Shown in pieces: positions 30,674 to 42,559 of a stretch of DNA of 64,000 bases (positions within the stretch are counted from its first letter, which is position 1; each line of letters starts with the position of its first letter). The stretch is taken from the NCBI RefSeq assembly GCF_050947875.1, contig NC_134572.1, positions 117,123,709-117,187,708 of the forward strand, written 5' to 3'. Source of the stretch: Dermacentor variabilis. Lineage: Eukaryota; Arthropoda; Arachnida; Ixodida; Ixodidae. A program made the position numbers and the translations under genes. The notes under the pieces are model-generated. The model was not told where the DNA came from. It searched no databases and saw only the letters and a list, made by a program, of their open reading frames with translations.

Positions 30674-31323
30674 GAGGAGGAGGAGACAAAGGGGAGGAAA
30701 GACAGGGAGGTTAGCCAGTGTAAGTACCGGCTGGCTACCCTGTGCTGGGGAAAGGGGTAAAGGGAATAAAAGGAGAAAGAAGAAGAAGCGGAAAAAATGG
30801 AAACCAGAAAATTCACACAGTAACGCAAAACTACGCGCTACAACATTCAAAGGCGTCGCACAATTCGCATGTCGTTAAAAACTTCAGCAAAGCCCTTAAG
30901 GCCTTGAGTGCCGAAGCCCGTCTGGACCAGTGTCCTAGAGCTTTTTCCTCTGTAAAGGGGCTATTGTCCAGTTTTTCGAGCGCGGTCACGAGCACTTTTC
31001 TTGGCACTTTGTAACGAGGACAGTCACAAAGGAGGTGCTCAATCGTCTCCTCGCAGCCGCAGGTGTCGCAAGTAGGGCTGTCGGCCATTCCAATGCGGAA
31101 TGCATAGGAGTTCGTGAATGCCACGCCGAGCCACAGGCGGCACAAAAGCGTTGCTTCCGCTCGTGGTAACCCTGGTGGTAGACGGAGTTGCAGACGTGGA
31201 TCCAATCTGTGGAGACGTGCGTTCGTGAATTCACTGGTGTTCCACAGATTATGCGTAAGCTCGCGGGCGCAAGCTCAAGCTCTGCGAATTTGCCTTGGTC
31301 TTCCCAGATGTGCATCCACGGCA
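30674..31323 (-). mobile_element. Second I-group LINE copy inserted into the first, with inverted 5' end
   Basis: Identical 13-bp repeats gcagtcgctcaag at 30661-30673 and 31324-31336 flank it. The minus strand from about 31255 to 30674 encodes LHRLDPRLQLRLPPGLPRAE, the zinc motif (CDTCGCEETIEHLLCDCP) and the C-terminus, then 3' UTR and a GGA/GAA tail. From about 31258 to 31323 the plus strand encodes AQALRICLGLPRCASTAA, the RT-thumb region of the same family, so the 5' piece is inverted. The host sequence continues in frame across the two repeats, which confirms the borders. Confidence 0.85.
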
Positions 31324-31336
31324 GCAGTCGCTCAAG

Positions 31337-32529
31337 ATTCCACTATTTGAACGCACATTAGAATTGAAACAATGCGTGTGCACATAAGACACTTCGCCCG
31401 GACCCCTACCCACCACCTAGCAAGTCTCCCAGTAGCTATAGGCCCCACACGACATTCAGTGCGACTGTGTTCGCGCACCGTGCCTCTTTCAGGTCAGATT
31501 ACACACCTGCGGCAAGGCCTTCCATTCCTCCATGGTGTATGCGCCGTACTCAAGTGAACCTTAAAATCCCAGGACTTCAGAAAAAAGTCGGACTTGCCAT
31601 CATCAGCGCTCAAGCAACTAACTTTACTTCTCTTGTACGAGAAATACAGCGACTGCACACACGTCTACACTGATCGATCAACTACATCAACCAGTTCCGG
31701 TGGCGCTGTAGTTATACCAGCAATGATAATAACCAAGCGGTTCAAGACTTCCTTTGTCACTACGTCTACAGCTGCAGAGTTCGCGGCTCTCCGCGGCGCG
31801 CTTCAAGTGATAAATGCTGAAAGTCCTAGAAAATGGGCAGTCTTCTGCGATTCAAGGCTGGCCTTGCAATGTGTGCAGTCGTTTCTCCGACATGGAACTC
31901 ACGATCAGCTCACGTGCGAAATCACGGAACTTGCTCATCACTTAAGAGAAAAAGGTCATGATATCTCTTTTCAATGGATGCAAGGTCATTGCGGTATCAT
32001 TGGAAATGATGACGCCGATAAGGCAGCTCGGACGTCAAACCAAGAAGAACGCTACGTCTCCATTCCTCTCTCAAGGACCGACGCCGCGAGACAACTTGGC
32101 ATTCTAGCACGCACGATCTCCTTAACAGAGTGGAATACCGTACATACAAGGCACACAAGACTGCACAGACTAAACCTGTCACTTCAACTGAGACCTCCAG
32201 CTGGTCTGCACCGACGTAATGCGTCTCTTCTGTGTCGGTTATGGCTTGGAGTTGCCTTCACGAATGCCTACTCAGCACTAATTGGAATGGCTGATATTCC
32301 TGCATGTGACGTTTGCGGATGCGAGGAGAACATTGACCACTTATTGTGCCATTGTCCTCAATTTCAAGCACGAAGACAATCTTTGTCCAACACATTGAGG
32401 AAACTATATGACCGTCCTCTGAGGGAACAGACAATACTAGGGCATCGTCCCGACCGATCATCGGCTCAGAAGGCAGTGAAGACACTTTTGTGTTTTTTCA
32501 GAACTTCTGGTCTGCGCGAGCGGCTTTAA
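31337..32529 (+). pseudogene. LINE ORF2, RNase H and C-terminal zinc motif
   Basis: After two frameshifts (about 31490-31640) the RNase H domain is readable from 31660: VYTDRSTT (first aspartate), STAAEFAALRGAL (glutamate), FCDSRLALQC (aspartate), then QWMQGHCGIIGNDDADKAAR (last acidic site). It is followed by LLCRLWLGVAFTNAYS and the zinc motif CDVCGCEENIDHLLCHCP, then LRERL and a stop at 32527-32529. RNase H would remove the RNA strand during second-strand synthesis. Confidence 0.85.
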
Positions 32530-32699
32530 CTCAAGTGCTGTCCGTACACGTATTACACACCTTCTCTCTCCCTTCTCGCTCTTCCCCTTCTCCCATCCCC
32601 CAGCGTAGGGTAGCCAGCCAGACTATTAACTGGTTCACATCCCCGCCTTCCTGTATTCCTCTCTCTCTTTCTGACACCGTGCCCAGCGCAGTGTAGCAA

Positions 32700-34740
32700 G
32701 CAAACTTACAATTGACGCGTCGCTAAGCTTAAACGGTGATAACCAAAGTTTGTTGCACAGCTTCTTTAACCTATCAAGAAGCCGTAATTCTGGGCATTTG
32801 CCTGCGTAAGGAAATCAAGCACGCAGATATAATTCCATACTGAGGAGCTCGTCCGTATGTGACGAGTCATAAACGTGATAACGGGAATCTAAATATCAGC
32901 GCAAAATAGGATAACATTAGAAGAAGCCCTCATTTTCTGTAATGTACAAAAAATCATGGTAGAGCTAAAAGCCGTACCCTCGACATAGGCGCTGCACTTT
33001 GACGTTCGTGAAGGGCTAGTTTATTCAGTTTACAAAAAAAGAGGGCTACATACCGATAAAAGCGAAGAAGAAAGTGCTGAGGGATGAATTCTAAATTTCG
33101 TGGTCTCCTTACCAACATAATGATGGAGATCAGTCACTCTAAAATGGGAATGGCTGTGAAATACCTGTTAGCAAATTGTTTGGACGGCCTCGCGGTAGTT
33201 GCACGATGCCAGTGCTTCTGTAAACCCCTAATGGTGGTATCATGGAAAAACATGTTTCGCAAAAGGTGAGCTAATTTGTTATTCTTTCTGGATGATCGAC
33301 GACTTGTTTGTCCAAATCATTCGGAAGACCACAAGAGAACTCTCGGAAACAAACAAGCCAAAACTATGCCAAAATGCTACGGAAAGATTTCGCTATATTC
33401 CAACACTCATTTTGAAATTCAGCCTGTTAGTGAAACCCCGTTTCACTGTTTCCCGAACGAGTGCACTGGAAGGCAGTTGCGAGGTTGGAAGTGTTTGCTC
33501 ATCACCTGAAGGAAGTTAATTAGTTTGTTGAAAACCCTTCTGTCAAAAGAAAAAAAATAAAGGCAGAAAAATAAAAGAAGACACAATGCCAAGACAACAT
33601 TCAAGAGTTACGGCCATGATGTCAGCGAGTAAGGTGCTAAGGCCAAAGAACAAAAATCACGAGGAAAAGTAAACACGTCAGGCAGCGGTTCAAGAAATGT
33701 CATGCCAAACAAATGCCAGCGGTAAAAAAAAAAACGATGTCGAGGTTGGCCAACTCTAACCACCAGCTATGAATCACTAGGAGGGCGATACATTTTCCGT
33801 CTCGCGGTGCCACCTTGACATCTTCCCTTTTTGCGTTTGGGTTGCTAAGGAGGGCCAATCCAACTCTGTCTTTCATCTTAATTCAATGTGGTTAACCGTT
33901 ACTAAAACTACTGCATAGCAATCTGCGTCGCAGTCGTTCACAGCTAGATCACGGCTAGATCACGGCTAGAATCACGGCTAGAATCACGGCTAGATGGTCT
34001 TGGTGGTGCCATACCGAGTGCGGTTAGCCTGAAATGCTTGGCCGGAAATAGTTCCGCCTGAGCACTGAGCATCTCGTACGTTATTAACACGGAGAATGGT
34101 GGGTAGTACGTGGATCCTACCTTTTTTGCAATTGCACAGTTTGGTTAAGAAAGCACCATTGCAACTGCTCCTACTTATCTTTCCGTTTCACTTGTGCTGC
34201 GCGCTTGTTTCACGACGTTTTGTGACAGCAGTTCGGGTTTTACGCTCGCGGCTAATTCGTTTTATCGGGCCAATTCCACCACCGGGACAAATATAAACAG
34301 AAATTTGGAATAGTAGGTGTATCGTTGGAATCGGACAATATCTTCTATTAGCACCCATAATAGTTTAAACAACGGGTTAGATACAGTAACAATTGAAATG
34401 CAGCAGCATTTACGATGACAATTTCGCACATAGAAGGTCAAAAAAAAAGAAACAAATCGCGAGGTAATTAGAGGCCAGAAGAAGGAAGTTTTTGCCAAAT
34501 ATTGGTGTTGCCTATCAAATTCATGACGACTTGGCCGTCCTGCTCGAGGCACACGCCGACGCTTGTGTCATATTTACCTTCTGTATTCTAAATGCATCTT
34601 GTACCGGCCGTGCACTGGTCATTCGGTGCAATCAGGCAGCGCTATGAAGTCACGTAAGGAAGCATTCAAGCTGTATTTCGAGGATGAGGGGCCTCTGACA
34701 GTGAGAATGGGGCTTTATTATACATACTGGAACTGGCTTC
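32700..34740. other. Intergenic stretch without recognised genes
   Basis: No gene or transposon was recognised apart from the small tandem repeat at 33943-33996. A plus-strand open segment 33084-33269 ends at a donor-like gtgagc but lacks a clear acceptor and a recognisable product. Confidence 0.3.
33943..33996. repeat. Short tandem repeat, unit about 11-13 bp
   Basis: Five copies of cacggctaga(a)t follow a slightly different start (cacagctagat). Two copies carry an extra a. The array is about 54 bp. Confidence 0.8.
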
Positions 34741-34744
34741 ATGA

Positions 34745-35060
34745 GCCTATTTTTATGTCCACTGCAGGACAACGGCTTCTCCCAGCTATCTCCAATTACC
34801 CATGTCTTGCGTTAGCTGATTCCAAGTTGTGCCTCAAAATGTCCTAATTTTGTCACGCCACCTAATTTTCTGCCGTCTTCAACTGCGCTTTTCTTACCTT
34901 GGCGCCCATTCTGTCTTTCTAATGGAATCGCCGGTTATCTGCCTTAAGCCTTGCGTGACCTGCCCAGCTTCATTTTTTTCCCTGTTGATGTGAACTATAA
35001 TATCGGCTACCCTCGTTTCCTCCCTCATCCACACCGCTCTCTTCGTGTCTCTTGAAGTTA
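34745..35060 (-). mobile_element. RTE-type LINE, 5'-truncated and decayed
   Basis: The plus strand shows the complement of the RTE 3' end: tgtccactgcaggacaacgg, ttctcccagctatctccaat, ccacctaattttctgccgtc, cctgcccagcttcatttttt and ctccctcatccacaccgctc. These match, with divergence, 53935-54215 of the full-length RTE in this window. Confidence 0.65.
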
Positions 35061-35142
35061 AAGTGTGATAAGAACGCTTAGTTGATGCACGCTAAGCAGC
35101 AACCTACCCTATGTGTTTCCTTTCTCTTATCACTGCTTATTT

Positions 35143-35375
<233 letters not shown>

Positions 35376-35439
35376 CTGATTTTGGTAACATTTGTCGCCA
35401 GTTTTCTCTCGGATTCATTGTCGAGTGAACAAACACTTT

Positions 35440-35640
35440 TGCCCGCCACAACGGCGCAATGACTGCGGCGTTCTGCTGCTGAGCCCGAGGTCGCGTGTTC
35501 GATTCGCAGCCCCAGTGGCCACATCTGCCAAATTTTGGGCTTACTTCCAGGAACCCCAAATTATCTAGACTAAATCGCGATCCTTCCTACGGCGCCTTTC
35601 GTAGCCGCAATGCTTCTTTAGGACTCGAAAGTGCACCGGC
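35440..35640 (+). mobile_element. Decayed tick SINE (Ruka-like)
   Basis: The tRNA-like head is readable: tgctgctgagcccgaggtcg, then B box gttcgattcg. The body ends ggaaccccaaatt ... cctacggcgcctttcgtag, matching aaccccaggtggtcaaa ... actacggcgtgcctcata of younger copies. Confidence 0.65.
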
Positions 35641-35689
35641 CTGAGAGCCCGTTAATAGATCTCCTGTGCGTCATCCCGCGTGCACTCAG

Positions 35690-35777
35690 GGCTCACTCTC
35701 TTCCTCTTTTACTCTTGGTATTCCCTACTTCTCTTACCCCAGCGTAGGGTAGCGAACCAGATGCTCGTCTCGTTGAC

Positions 35778-35817
<40 letters not shown>
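35690..35817 (+). mobile_element. I-group LINE 3' UTR and CT-rich tail
   Basis: Contains the 3' UTR signature in sense orientation (accccagcgtagggtagcga, ctcgtctcgttgacc) followed by (CT)n to 35817. It lies directly downstream of the SINE remnant. Confidence 0.6.
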
Positions 35818-35820
<3 letters not shown>

Positions 35821-38800
35821 ACCAACCCTAACTCGTTCATTCATTCAACCAATTAGTAAAATGAACGTGCAGAAATAATGAGTGACCACAAAAATGCTCT
35901 GTCGAAGCGGCCTGAAATGAACATTCGTAAGTGCATTTAGTGTGAAAATTATGCGCAGCCGACAACTAATGGAAGGTGCGCTTGGCTGCCTTGTCGACAG
36001 ATACTCGTACTTGGACGTTTATCGTTAGTGACGTGCATGCCTTAAAAAAGAAAATGCCGCTCTAGCCTCCATGTCAGTCCAAAGCCTTGGCCAACGGAAA
36101 TAATCGGTATGCGCAGTCCCACCAACGCGTGCGGAATCGCCATCGTAATGTGTTTCGCCAAAGGTGACGCAAGAGGGTTGTTGCAGTGTGCATTGTTATC
36201 ACACGCTTGAGGGGCACATTGTCTATGGTACATTGCAATCGCCACTACCATCGCTGCAGCTTGCAAATTGGAGGGCAAACTGAGGCCCAAGGACTCCTCT
36301 TTCATTCGGTTCCAGGTTCATTTGCTGGAGCCACTAATATGGTATGTCTTCGCAAGCCATTTAGTCTGTCCGAATACTAGGATAGCATACTAAGAGTTTG
36401 CTGGAACCTCGTCATCAACGCTGCGAATAAGCGACATTTTAAAACACCGCAAAATGTTATTGTCTCTGTTGTGCTGAATAACACTAGTCGCTAATATCAA
36501 CATTTTCTAAATATTTGTAGCAGTTAAAACAGTTACTGACATCTACGACAACTAGTGTTTGCCATTCATGCCAATACTCTGACCGCTATAGTTGTACCTC
36601 TCGAAGTTTCATCGTCATCGTTCTTCGTGCTCGTGAACTACTTCAGACACGTGTCTTGACCAATCAACTGTCGTTTGTTGTGCACATTGCTTCTCCCTGT
36701 TACCCTAGCAGTCAGGCAGGTGACGTTTAGTCCGAGCTGCCCAGAGCGCAAGGATCACGCGATGGCTCCCGACAACGCGACATAACGCAGCGGATAAGAC
36801 GTTGACTACACGTGCGGTTTTTTCTGCTTACGCGATTGGCAGCGCCGGGTCACTGCATGGGCCCCCATCGCAGAAGCGCTGACGGTGGATTCTTGAGCGT
36901 GCACCATTTTATTCGAGCTTGCTGATTGGCGCGCGGTCAGGACGCAAACAACATCGCCTTGTCCGTCGTACATGTAGTTCTTTTAGTCCGCGTCTTCGTA
37001 GCGCTCTTTTCATCAAGTATGCAAAACCAACTCGCCCACCTCAAGCTTCTGCAATGAACACGGAATTAAAGCGACATTAAACAAGAGCTTCGCCCTTTCT
37101 GTTTTTTTCTTTTTACCAGCGCTGGAGAAAAGATGCCAAATGTCTGAGTATTGGCGCATGGTACTGCGTGTATATGTACACGCAGTATTGCATAGTATGT
37201 TACATAGTACCATAATATAAGCGCAGTATGAAGAATCAGTGTATTGTATTATGTGCATATCAATGCAGCTGGTCTTTTATACTCAACTGTGAGGTAAGTT
37301 AGACTGCATCGTACAGGAAGCAGGAGACTCTGTCAGACTTCGTGACATTTCTATGTGGCGCCACTTTCTGTAAGAAAGGAAACTCCAATAAATTTCAAAC
37401 CCCTTTTTAGAAAATTAGATCGATATCTAATTTCAGATATCGCTTTAGCACCTGCTTGAGCGATGTCTGAAATGTTGAAAGACCCGGAATGTTGGTTGTG
37501 CACTTTTAGTTGTAAAGCGCCTTGCGGGGAACGTTTTAGCGCGAATGCTGACGAAAGTTTTTAGTAATAGCAGAGATAGAAGCAAATGTAATATTGCGAT
37601 GGTATCGTACGAAAGGGAGGGTTACCCTCCGCGTATGGGCTATCTCCCATTGGCAAGCAACATTCCTCCCTGGCATTCTCCCTTGTCGAAGCCGATAGCC
37701 GACGTGACGTTTACGTCATAACTGATGCCTCCTTTATCTATCTCTATCTTTAATTCTCTATCGCGCATAATTTTGGCGGTTTCGCCATGTTTGTATTGCC
37801 GAGTTTGTTCTGATGGGCATTGCCGAGATGGTGTTTTTTTTTTCTATACTTTTTGTAAGCTACAAGCGCCACTGTGTGACGTATAAGTGCAAACTGTGAC
37901 CGCGCCTTTGTTGGAGTGTAGAAAGGCTCTTCTGAGGAGTAGTGCACCCAGAGGTGAGATCAGATCGGAAGCATCCAGGGAGTTAAGACAGTTCTTTTCA
38001 AGCCGTTGAGCCATAAAGCTTTCTACTCAAATTACTAGAAGGACTGGTTCCTGAGCCCTTAAACAAGCATAGGAATGATGAGAAATACATGGATTTTGCT
38101 GCTGTATTTGGCATGGCTTCGTTAAAGAAGCAAACTGGAGCTTCGTTTATTGCTCCTTTTGGCTGAGGCGCGATGCCTATACCAGTCGCCCATCCTTTTT
38201 GGAACAAAGAAGTATTTAATGCTGGCAAATACTTTATTATGGTATGTAATCTCGACAACAAGAAAAAAACTAATTTCGACACTTCTGAGTACGTGTGTCA
38301 CTAGATCAGGATGGTTTTTGGGCAGTGACACTCGCGAAATTTGGGTGACGGTTTTAGATATTTTAAAGAGTTGGTTCTTATTTGTAACGTTCTGAAACAA
38401 TACTATGGTAGAAATCGGAGATTACATAAGGCTGACCACTGCGATATAACAAATTTGAGGTGACTATATTAGGTTAGAACAAGAACACTGTTGGCTGTTC
38501 GAAGCCCGCGAAGGGGCGAATTTCAGAGAATTTCAGAGAATATCATTCTTATTATGGGTGAAGCACTTACCGGCGGTGCGCGTGGGCGCTAGTCTCAGGT
38601 TCTCAGAAAATAATATACTTTTAGTGTGGACTCCGAGAAAGATCGCACCAACGTGCAACTGCAATCTCGGAAGTGACGCTTTGGGTGGTTAATCGCCGCA
38701 GGCAGTACCATCACACATTGACATTCTGCGCAGCCGCTTTAACGCGGCTGCGCAGAATGTCAAAGCGCTGCATTCAATCCTGTAAGAATTATTATTTGTG

Positions 38801-38973
38801 TGCGGACTGACGCTATTGGTAGCCTGTAGTACATAGTAGACTGCGCTTTACGAGAAACTTGTTTGTCAATTTGCACCGTGAATGATTTTGCCCCACAATG
38901 ATTTATGCTGCATAAGCCAATGCATATGTCTTCGCCCATTGTTTCTGCCGTTGTCAACAAATAGGTAGCTACG
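35818..38973. other. Intergenic stretch without recognised genes
   Basis: No coding segment with splice borders is recognised. Two ATTGG motifs (about 36832 and 36922) could be inverted CCAAT boxes but no gene start is seen. Small hairpins occur at 37168-37193 (tactgcgtgta/tacacgcagta) and 38719-38762. Confidence 0.3.
38719..38762. repeat. Perfect 19-bp hairpin with 6-nt loop
   Basis: Arms tgacattctgcgcagccgc (38719-38737) and its exact complement (38744-38762) surround tttaac. The GC-rich stem has no T-run, so it is not terminator-like. Function unknown. Confidence 0.9.
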
Positions 38974-38986
38974 AAAGTACGCCCGG

Positions 38987-39226
38987 ACCCGCCGTGGTTG
39001 CTCAGTGGCTATGGTGTTGAGCTGCTGAGCACGAGGTCGCGGGATCGAATCCCGGCCACGGCGGCCGCATTTCGATGGGGGCGAAATGCGAAAACACCCG
39101 TGTGCTTAGATTTAGGGGCACGTTAAAGAACCCCAGGTGGTCAAAATTTCCGGAGTCCTCCACTACGGCGTGCCTCATAATCAGAAAGTGGTTTTGGCAC
39201 GTAAAACCCCAAATATTAATATTATT
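38987..39226 (+). mobile_element. tRNA-derived tick SINE (Ruka-like), full length, 13-bp target duplication
   Basis: A 240-bp SINE. Its head has matching acceptor-stem halves (gccgtgg / ccacggc), an A-box-like ttgctcagtgg (38998-39008) and a B box ggatcgaatcc (39042-39052), the internal RNA polymerase III promoter. The body ends in an AATATTAATATT-type tail. Exact repeats aaagtacgcccgg flank it at 38974-38986 and 39227-39239. Confidence 0.9.
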
Positions 39227-39631
39227 AAAGTACGCCCGGGAATTTTCTGCTATATATTCCGCTGATACGTACTTTCTTTCTTACTTCATTTGCTAATGAC
39301 TCCTACAGAACGTTGTACAGCGCTTGAGATCCTTGCAATACAATTGAAATGTCGAACAGGTGGCATGCACAGCAACGCCTGTGTCGTGGTCTTGTCGGCA
39401 CCATGCGTACTGTTATGTCAAGACTCCAGATATGCAACAATCTTCATTGAGGGATGTCCTAGAACTTTTATACGATATCGACGTGCGCCTGTGCAATCTT
39501 CCAGAATTGATAGTGCATGTCAGCACCCTCCTAATCAGTGGTCATCTTCCCGTCTTTCCTTGTCCCTTTACCCTTGTGCAGAGCAGCTGGCTAGAGCACG
39601 CTAGCTCCGACCGACCTCTCTGCCTTCTCAT

Positions 39632-39632
<1 letters not shown>

Positions 39633-39709
<77 letters not shown>
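39633..39709. repeat. (TA)n microsatellite, about 38 units
   Basis: Uninterrupted alternating TA. The YIYIYI-type open frames across it are artefacts. Confidence 0.95.
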
Positions 39710-39711
<2 letters not shown>

Positions 39712-41522
39712 TATTCGGCGATTGCGTTCGGTTCACTTATGGAGAAGCTCTGATCGCGAATCGCTCGAAGAGAAACCGACAAGCAGGGACCGTGCACGAA
39801 AGTTCGGAGTTTGTCGCACTGTCCTTCCTTTCCTCTCTCTCTCTCTTTCTCTCTCGCTCTCTCTCTATTGGTGCTTGTATGGCCATTTTTCTTTTTCATG
39901 AAACCCTGATCCATCTCCTCTTCGGAAATGTCTGGCGCTGATGTAAGCGGAAGGCAGCGGAGCACAAGGTCGCGTCGGTGGGACAAGCCAGCTCGTCGCC
40001 AGGACTGGTCTCAGCTGAGCTCGTAAAGAACAGGAACCATCGGCGCCCTTTCCGCGCATCCCCGCTTTTTTTCACTCACCGGCGCGTATTTATGAAGCAC
40101 TTGCACACGCCTAGTCTCACGCAACACTGGCGCTGCTGAGCGCGTGGGACGACTCGCTGAAATTAGTCCCGTCGCCGCACCAAGCTACAACATCGTCACT
40201 TGGAGGTTGGACTGTATTTCACGTGCGACGCTTCAAGACTTTATAACAGCCCGGGAAGGAATGCAAGTGCAGATGAAGTAGCCTTGCGCAGGCAATCTGG
40301 GCGTAGTCTTGCGTGGTTGGAACGACAGCTCGCCTCCTGACACGGCAGCTTTGACTGCGCTGCGTCTAAGTTTGCGCTACCGATGCGGGCTCAAAGACCT
40401 TGGCCTTGTTCCATCTACCACAAGGCCCCCAGAATGTAGGTGATGAGACTGGGGAGCATCAGCGTGGTGACAACGGCGTCCCTGTCTCCTGACAGAAACA
40501 AACACACAGAAAAGGGGACCAGAAACAAGAGTTGCCACCACCGGTGGTCGAGAGACGTTGTCTCGGCTTCGGCCTAATGCTTTTGAGGAATACCGAAGCG
40601 ACGCTTGTTGTTTTCCTTTCGAAATAGCTGGACGGTTTCCCCCCTGGCCTTGCAGCTGGCATCCTTCTCTCGCCTTCCTTTCAGATAACCTTGTCACGGT
40701 TACTCGCACCGGCTCCGCTTTGACGAAAGACCACGCGGTATATATTTAGATTACTGCCGCAGAAATGGATTGTTGCCCGTGTTTTCATGCTTTCGTTCTA
40801 TATTTGCGTGGCGCTCGACCTTTTTGGACGAGTAGCAACGCATGCACGTGTCTCCCAAGCCGACGTGGAAGGCAAAGTCCTCCGCAAGCTTCTCAAGTTG
40901 ACAAATACGGCGAGGTTCATTTTCGCATTTATCTCGAACAGCTTTTGCAAGCCTGCTTGCGCCTCGTGAACGGCTTTTAACATGACAAGTGAGCTACTGT
41001 TATCTGGTAATGGGTAACGTACAAGGGCGATGTGGAATAGTTTCAACTATAGCTTCCCGTTGTCACCAACATTTTTTTAAAAATTTCTTCATTGTAAGGA
41101 TGACGTGACAGCGGCCGATGTTGACGGTGGCCGACGTGGTTGTCATCGGCCCGATACTTTTATTCGAGAAGCCCGAAGGGTGATCAGGGCGGCTGCTACG
41201 GTGTCCAGCCCAGCCGAGAGCGAGACGGCATTTTCCTAACTCGTGCACGCTCGCGGGCAAATCTACCAAGCTCCATGGCTGTGATTTTGAAGTATGATGG
41301 ATGGCAAATATAATGACGATACCTTGATGAACAACAAACTACACTATTTCCTTCTTTTGGCAGGACAAAATTGTGTGGTTCTAAAAGCCTAGTGATCTAG
41401 TTCAATGAATAGCTGCTGTATCTGGTGCTCTTTCATCAAGTTGCGCTTCGCAGACCCTTGTTGCGGCTCGAAGTTGCGTTTGAGCCAGGAATCCGCCAGG
41501 CTCACTGACGAGTGCGTCCAGT
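39710..41522. other. Intergenic stretch, partly GC-rich, possible decayed LTR material
   Basis: A CT-rich patch lies at 39831-39866. A minus-strand open frame of 110 codons at 40709-40377 has no recognisable motif. At 41157-41169 the minus strand carries AATAAAAG, but no element borders were found. Confidence 0.25.
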
Positions 41523-42053
41523 TGTAGCAATGACAGAAAAGGGTTTATTTTACATTATTTACACTGACTCCAGATACGGAAGCCCATTCCATGTAGGAGC
41601 ATAGTGAACGTCTGAGTTCACATCAGGACACGTCAGCACCTCCCACTGCACCAAAAGTCTTCGCTTTTAATACCGCCGTCATCCCTAGATCACTAGACTA
41701 GGGAATCTGAGGGCTGTATCGCGGCCAGTCACAATCGTCGAATCGGTCGCAATATCCCGCCCATGATATGGCGCCATTCCACCGAATCCCGTCTCCAATG
41801 TTGTGCTTTCGCTCTAGTATATTTTGCAACATGGGAATCCGAGGTCGAAGCCGTTCCCACGGTAGCATTCGATGTTGACCCATTTGATCAGTTAGTTCAG
41901 GTTGCCAGTTTCAGGGGGAGGGGTCTCTTGCTGACTCGTCAACAGTCGGCGTAAACGTTGCTTTGACTTCTGGATAGGCGCTGATAGATTGGTGGGGTTG
42001 CCTCGTAGCAAACGTCTAATTAGTGCCCTTGGCCGCATTGAGATGTAACACAC
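41523..42053 (-). mobile_element. Possible solo LTR
   Basis: Read on the minus strand the segment starts TGTGTTACATC and ends CATTGCTACA, with a TATA-like ggtattaaaag about two thirds along and AATAAA shortly before the end, in the order of U3, R and U5. No matching target duplication was found, so borders are uncertain; no internal retroviral genes are present. Confidence 0.35.
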
Positions 42054-42559
42054 TCAATTGTCCGCGACAGTGTTCGCAGGACATGAAGACCATTTCAGAG
42101 ATGTACCATCTATAAAAAGAGGGAGGCGATGACTGGCTTCGCATATAAAACGACCTTATCTGTGTGAAGCATTGCTCCTCAGTTGCACTGAGGCCGAAGA
42201 GAAAGGAAGAAAGTCGAGCTGGTACTGAATTGGACGTGAAAAACTTTGACGTTCTTCACTAGAACCTTACATCAGCACGCTTGTTCTTGTCATGCCACAA
42301 TTTTGTCGTTTTCTTTAGAGTTCAAGTGACGAGCAGTTAAAGAACAAGTCCCTCAGATTTAAATAAAGCACCTTGCCATACGTTACGGCCCGAGCATTAC
42401 GCGCTTTCCGTCCCTTTTACACAATCAGTTGAACGAGGTTTACAAACAGCGCGTCTTAATAAAATGTGCAAGACTCAACGAGTCCGCGTTTGCTAAATGT
42501 TGACAATCGCCTGTCTGTAACGAGATATTTGCCTGTATCGCGATCACCGGCAGCATAGC

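Larger units (their letters stand above)
26760..32695 (+). mobile_element. I-group LINE, nearly full length, interrupted by a second copy of the same family
   Basis: A plus-strand non-LTR retrotransposon of about 5.3 kb once the 663-bp interruption (insertion plus one target duplicate) is removed. Order: short 5' UTR, ORF1 with zinc knuckles (26905-28241), ORF2 with AP-type endonuclease (28246 on), reverse transcriptase, RNase H, C-terminal zinc motif, stop at 32529, and pyrimidine-rich 3' UTR with ccagcgtagggtagccagcc. The RNase H domain places it in the I/R1-like groups. Frameshifts and stops in every module show it is dead. It is the reference copy for the many truncated fragments in this window. 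Confidence 0.85.

Noticed and set aside
33943..33996. CRISPR-like spaced repeat
   Set aside because: The units are directly adjacent with no spacers, and the genome is eukaryotic.
38998..39060. tRNA gene (cloverleaf-like sequence)
   Set aside because: It is the head of a SINE repeated several times in the window, not a stand-alone tRNA gene.
39360..39941. Plus-strand frame of 193 codons with YIYIYI core
   Set aside because: Created by the (TA)n repeat; flanks show no domain or splice logic.
40377..40709. 110-codon minus-strand frame
   Set aside because: No motif or neighbouring exon; composition-driven.
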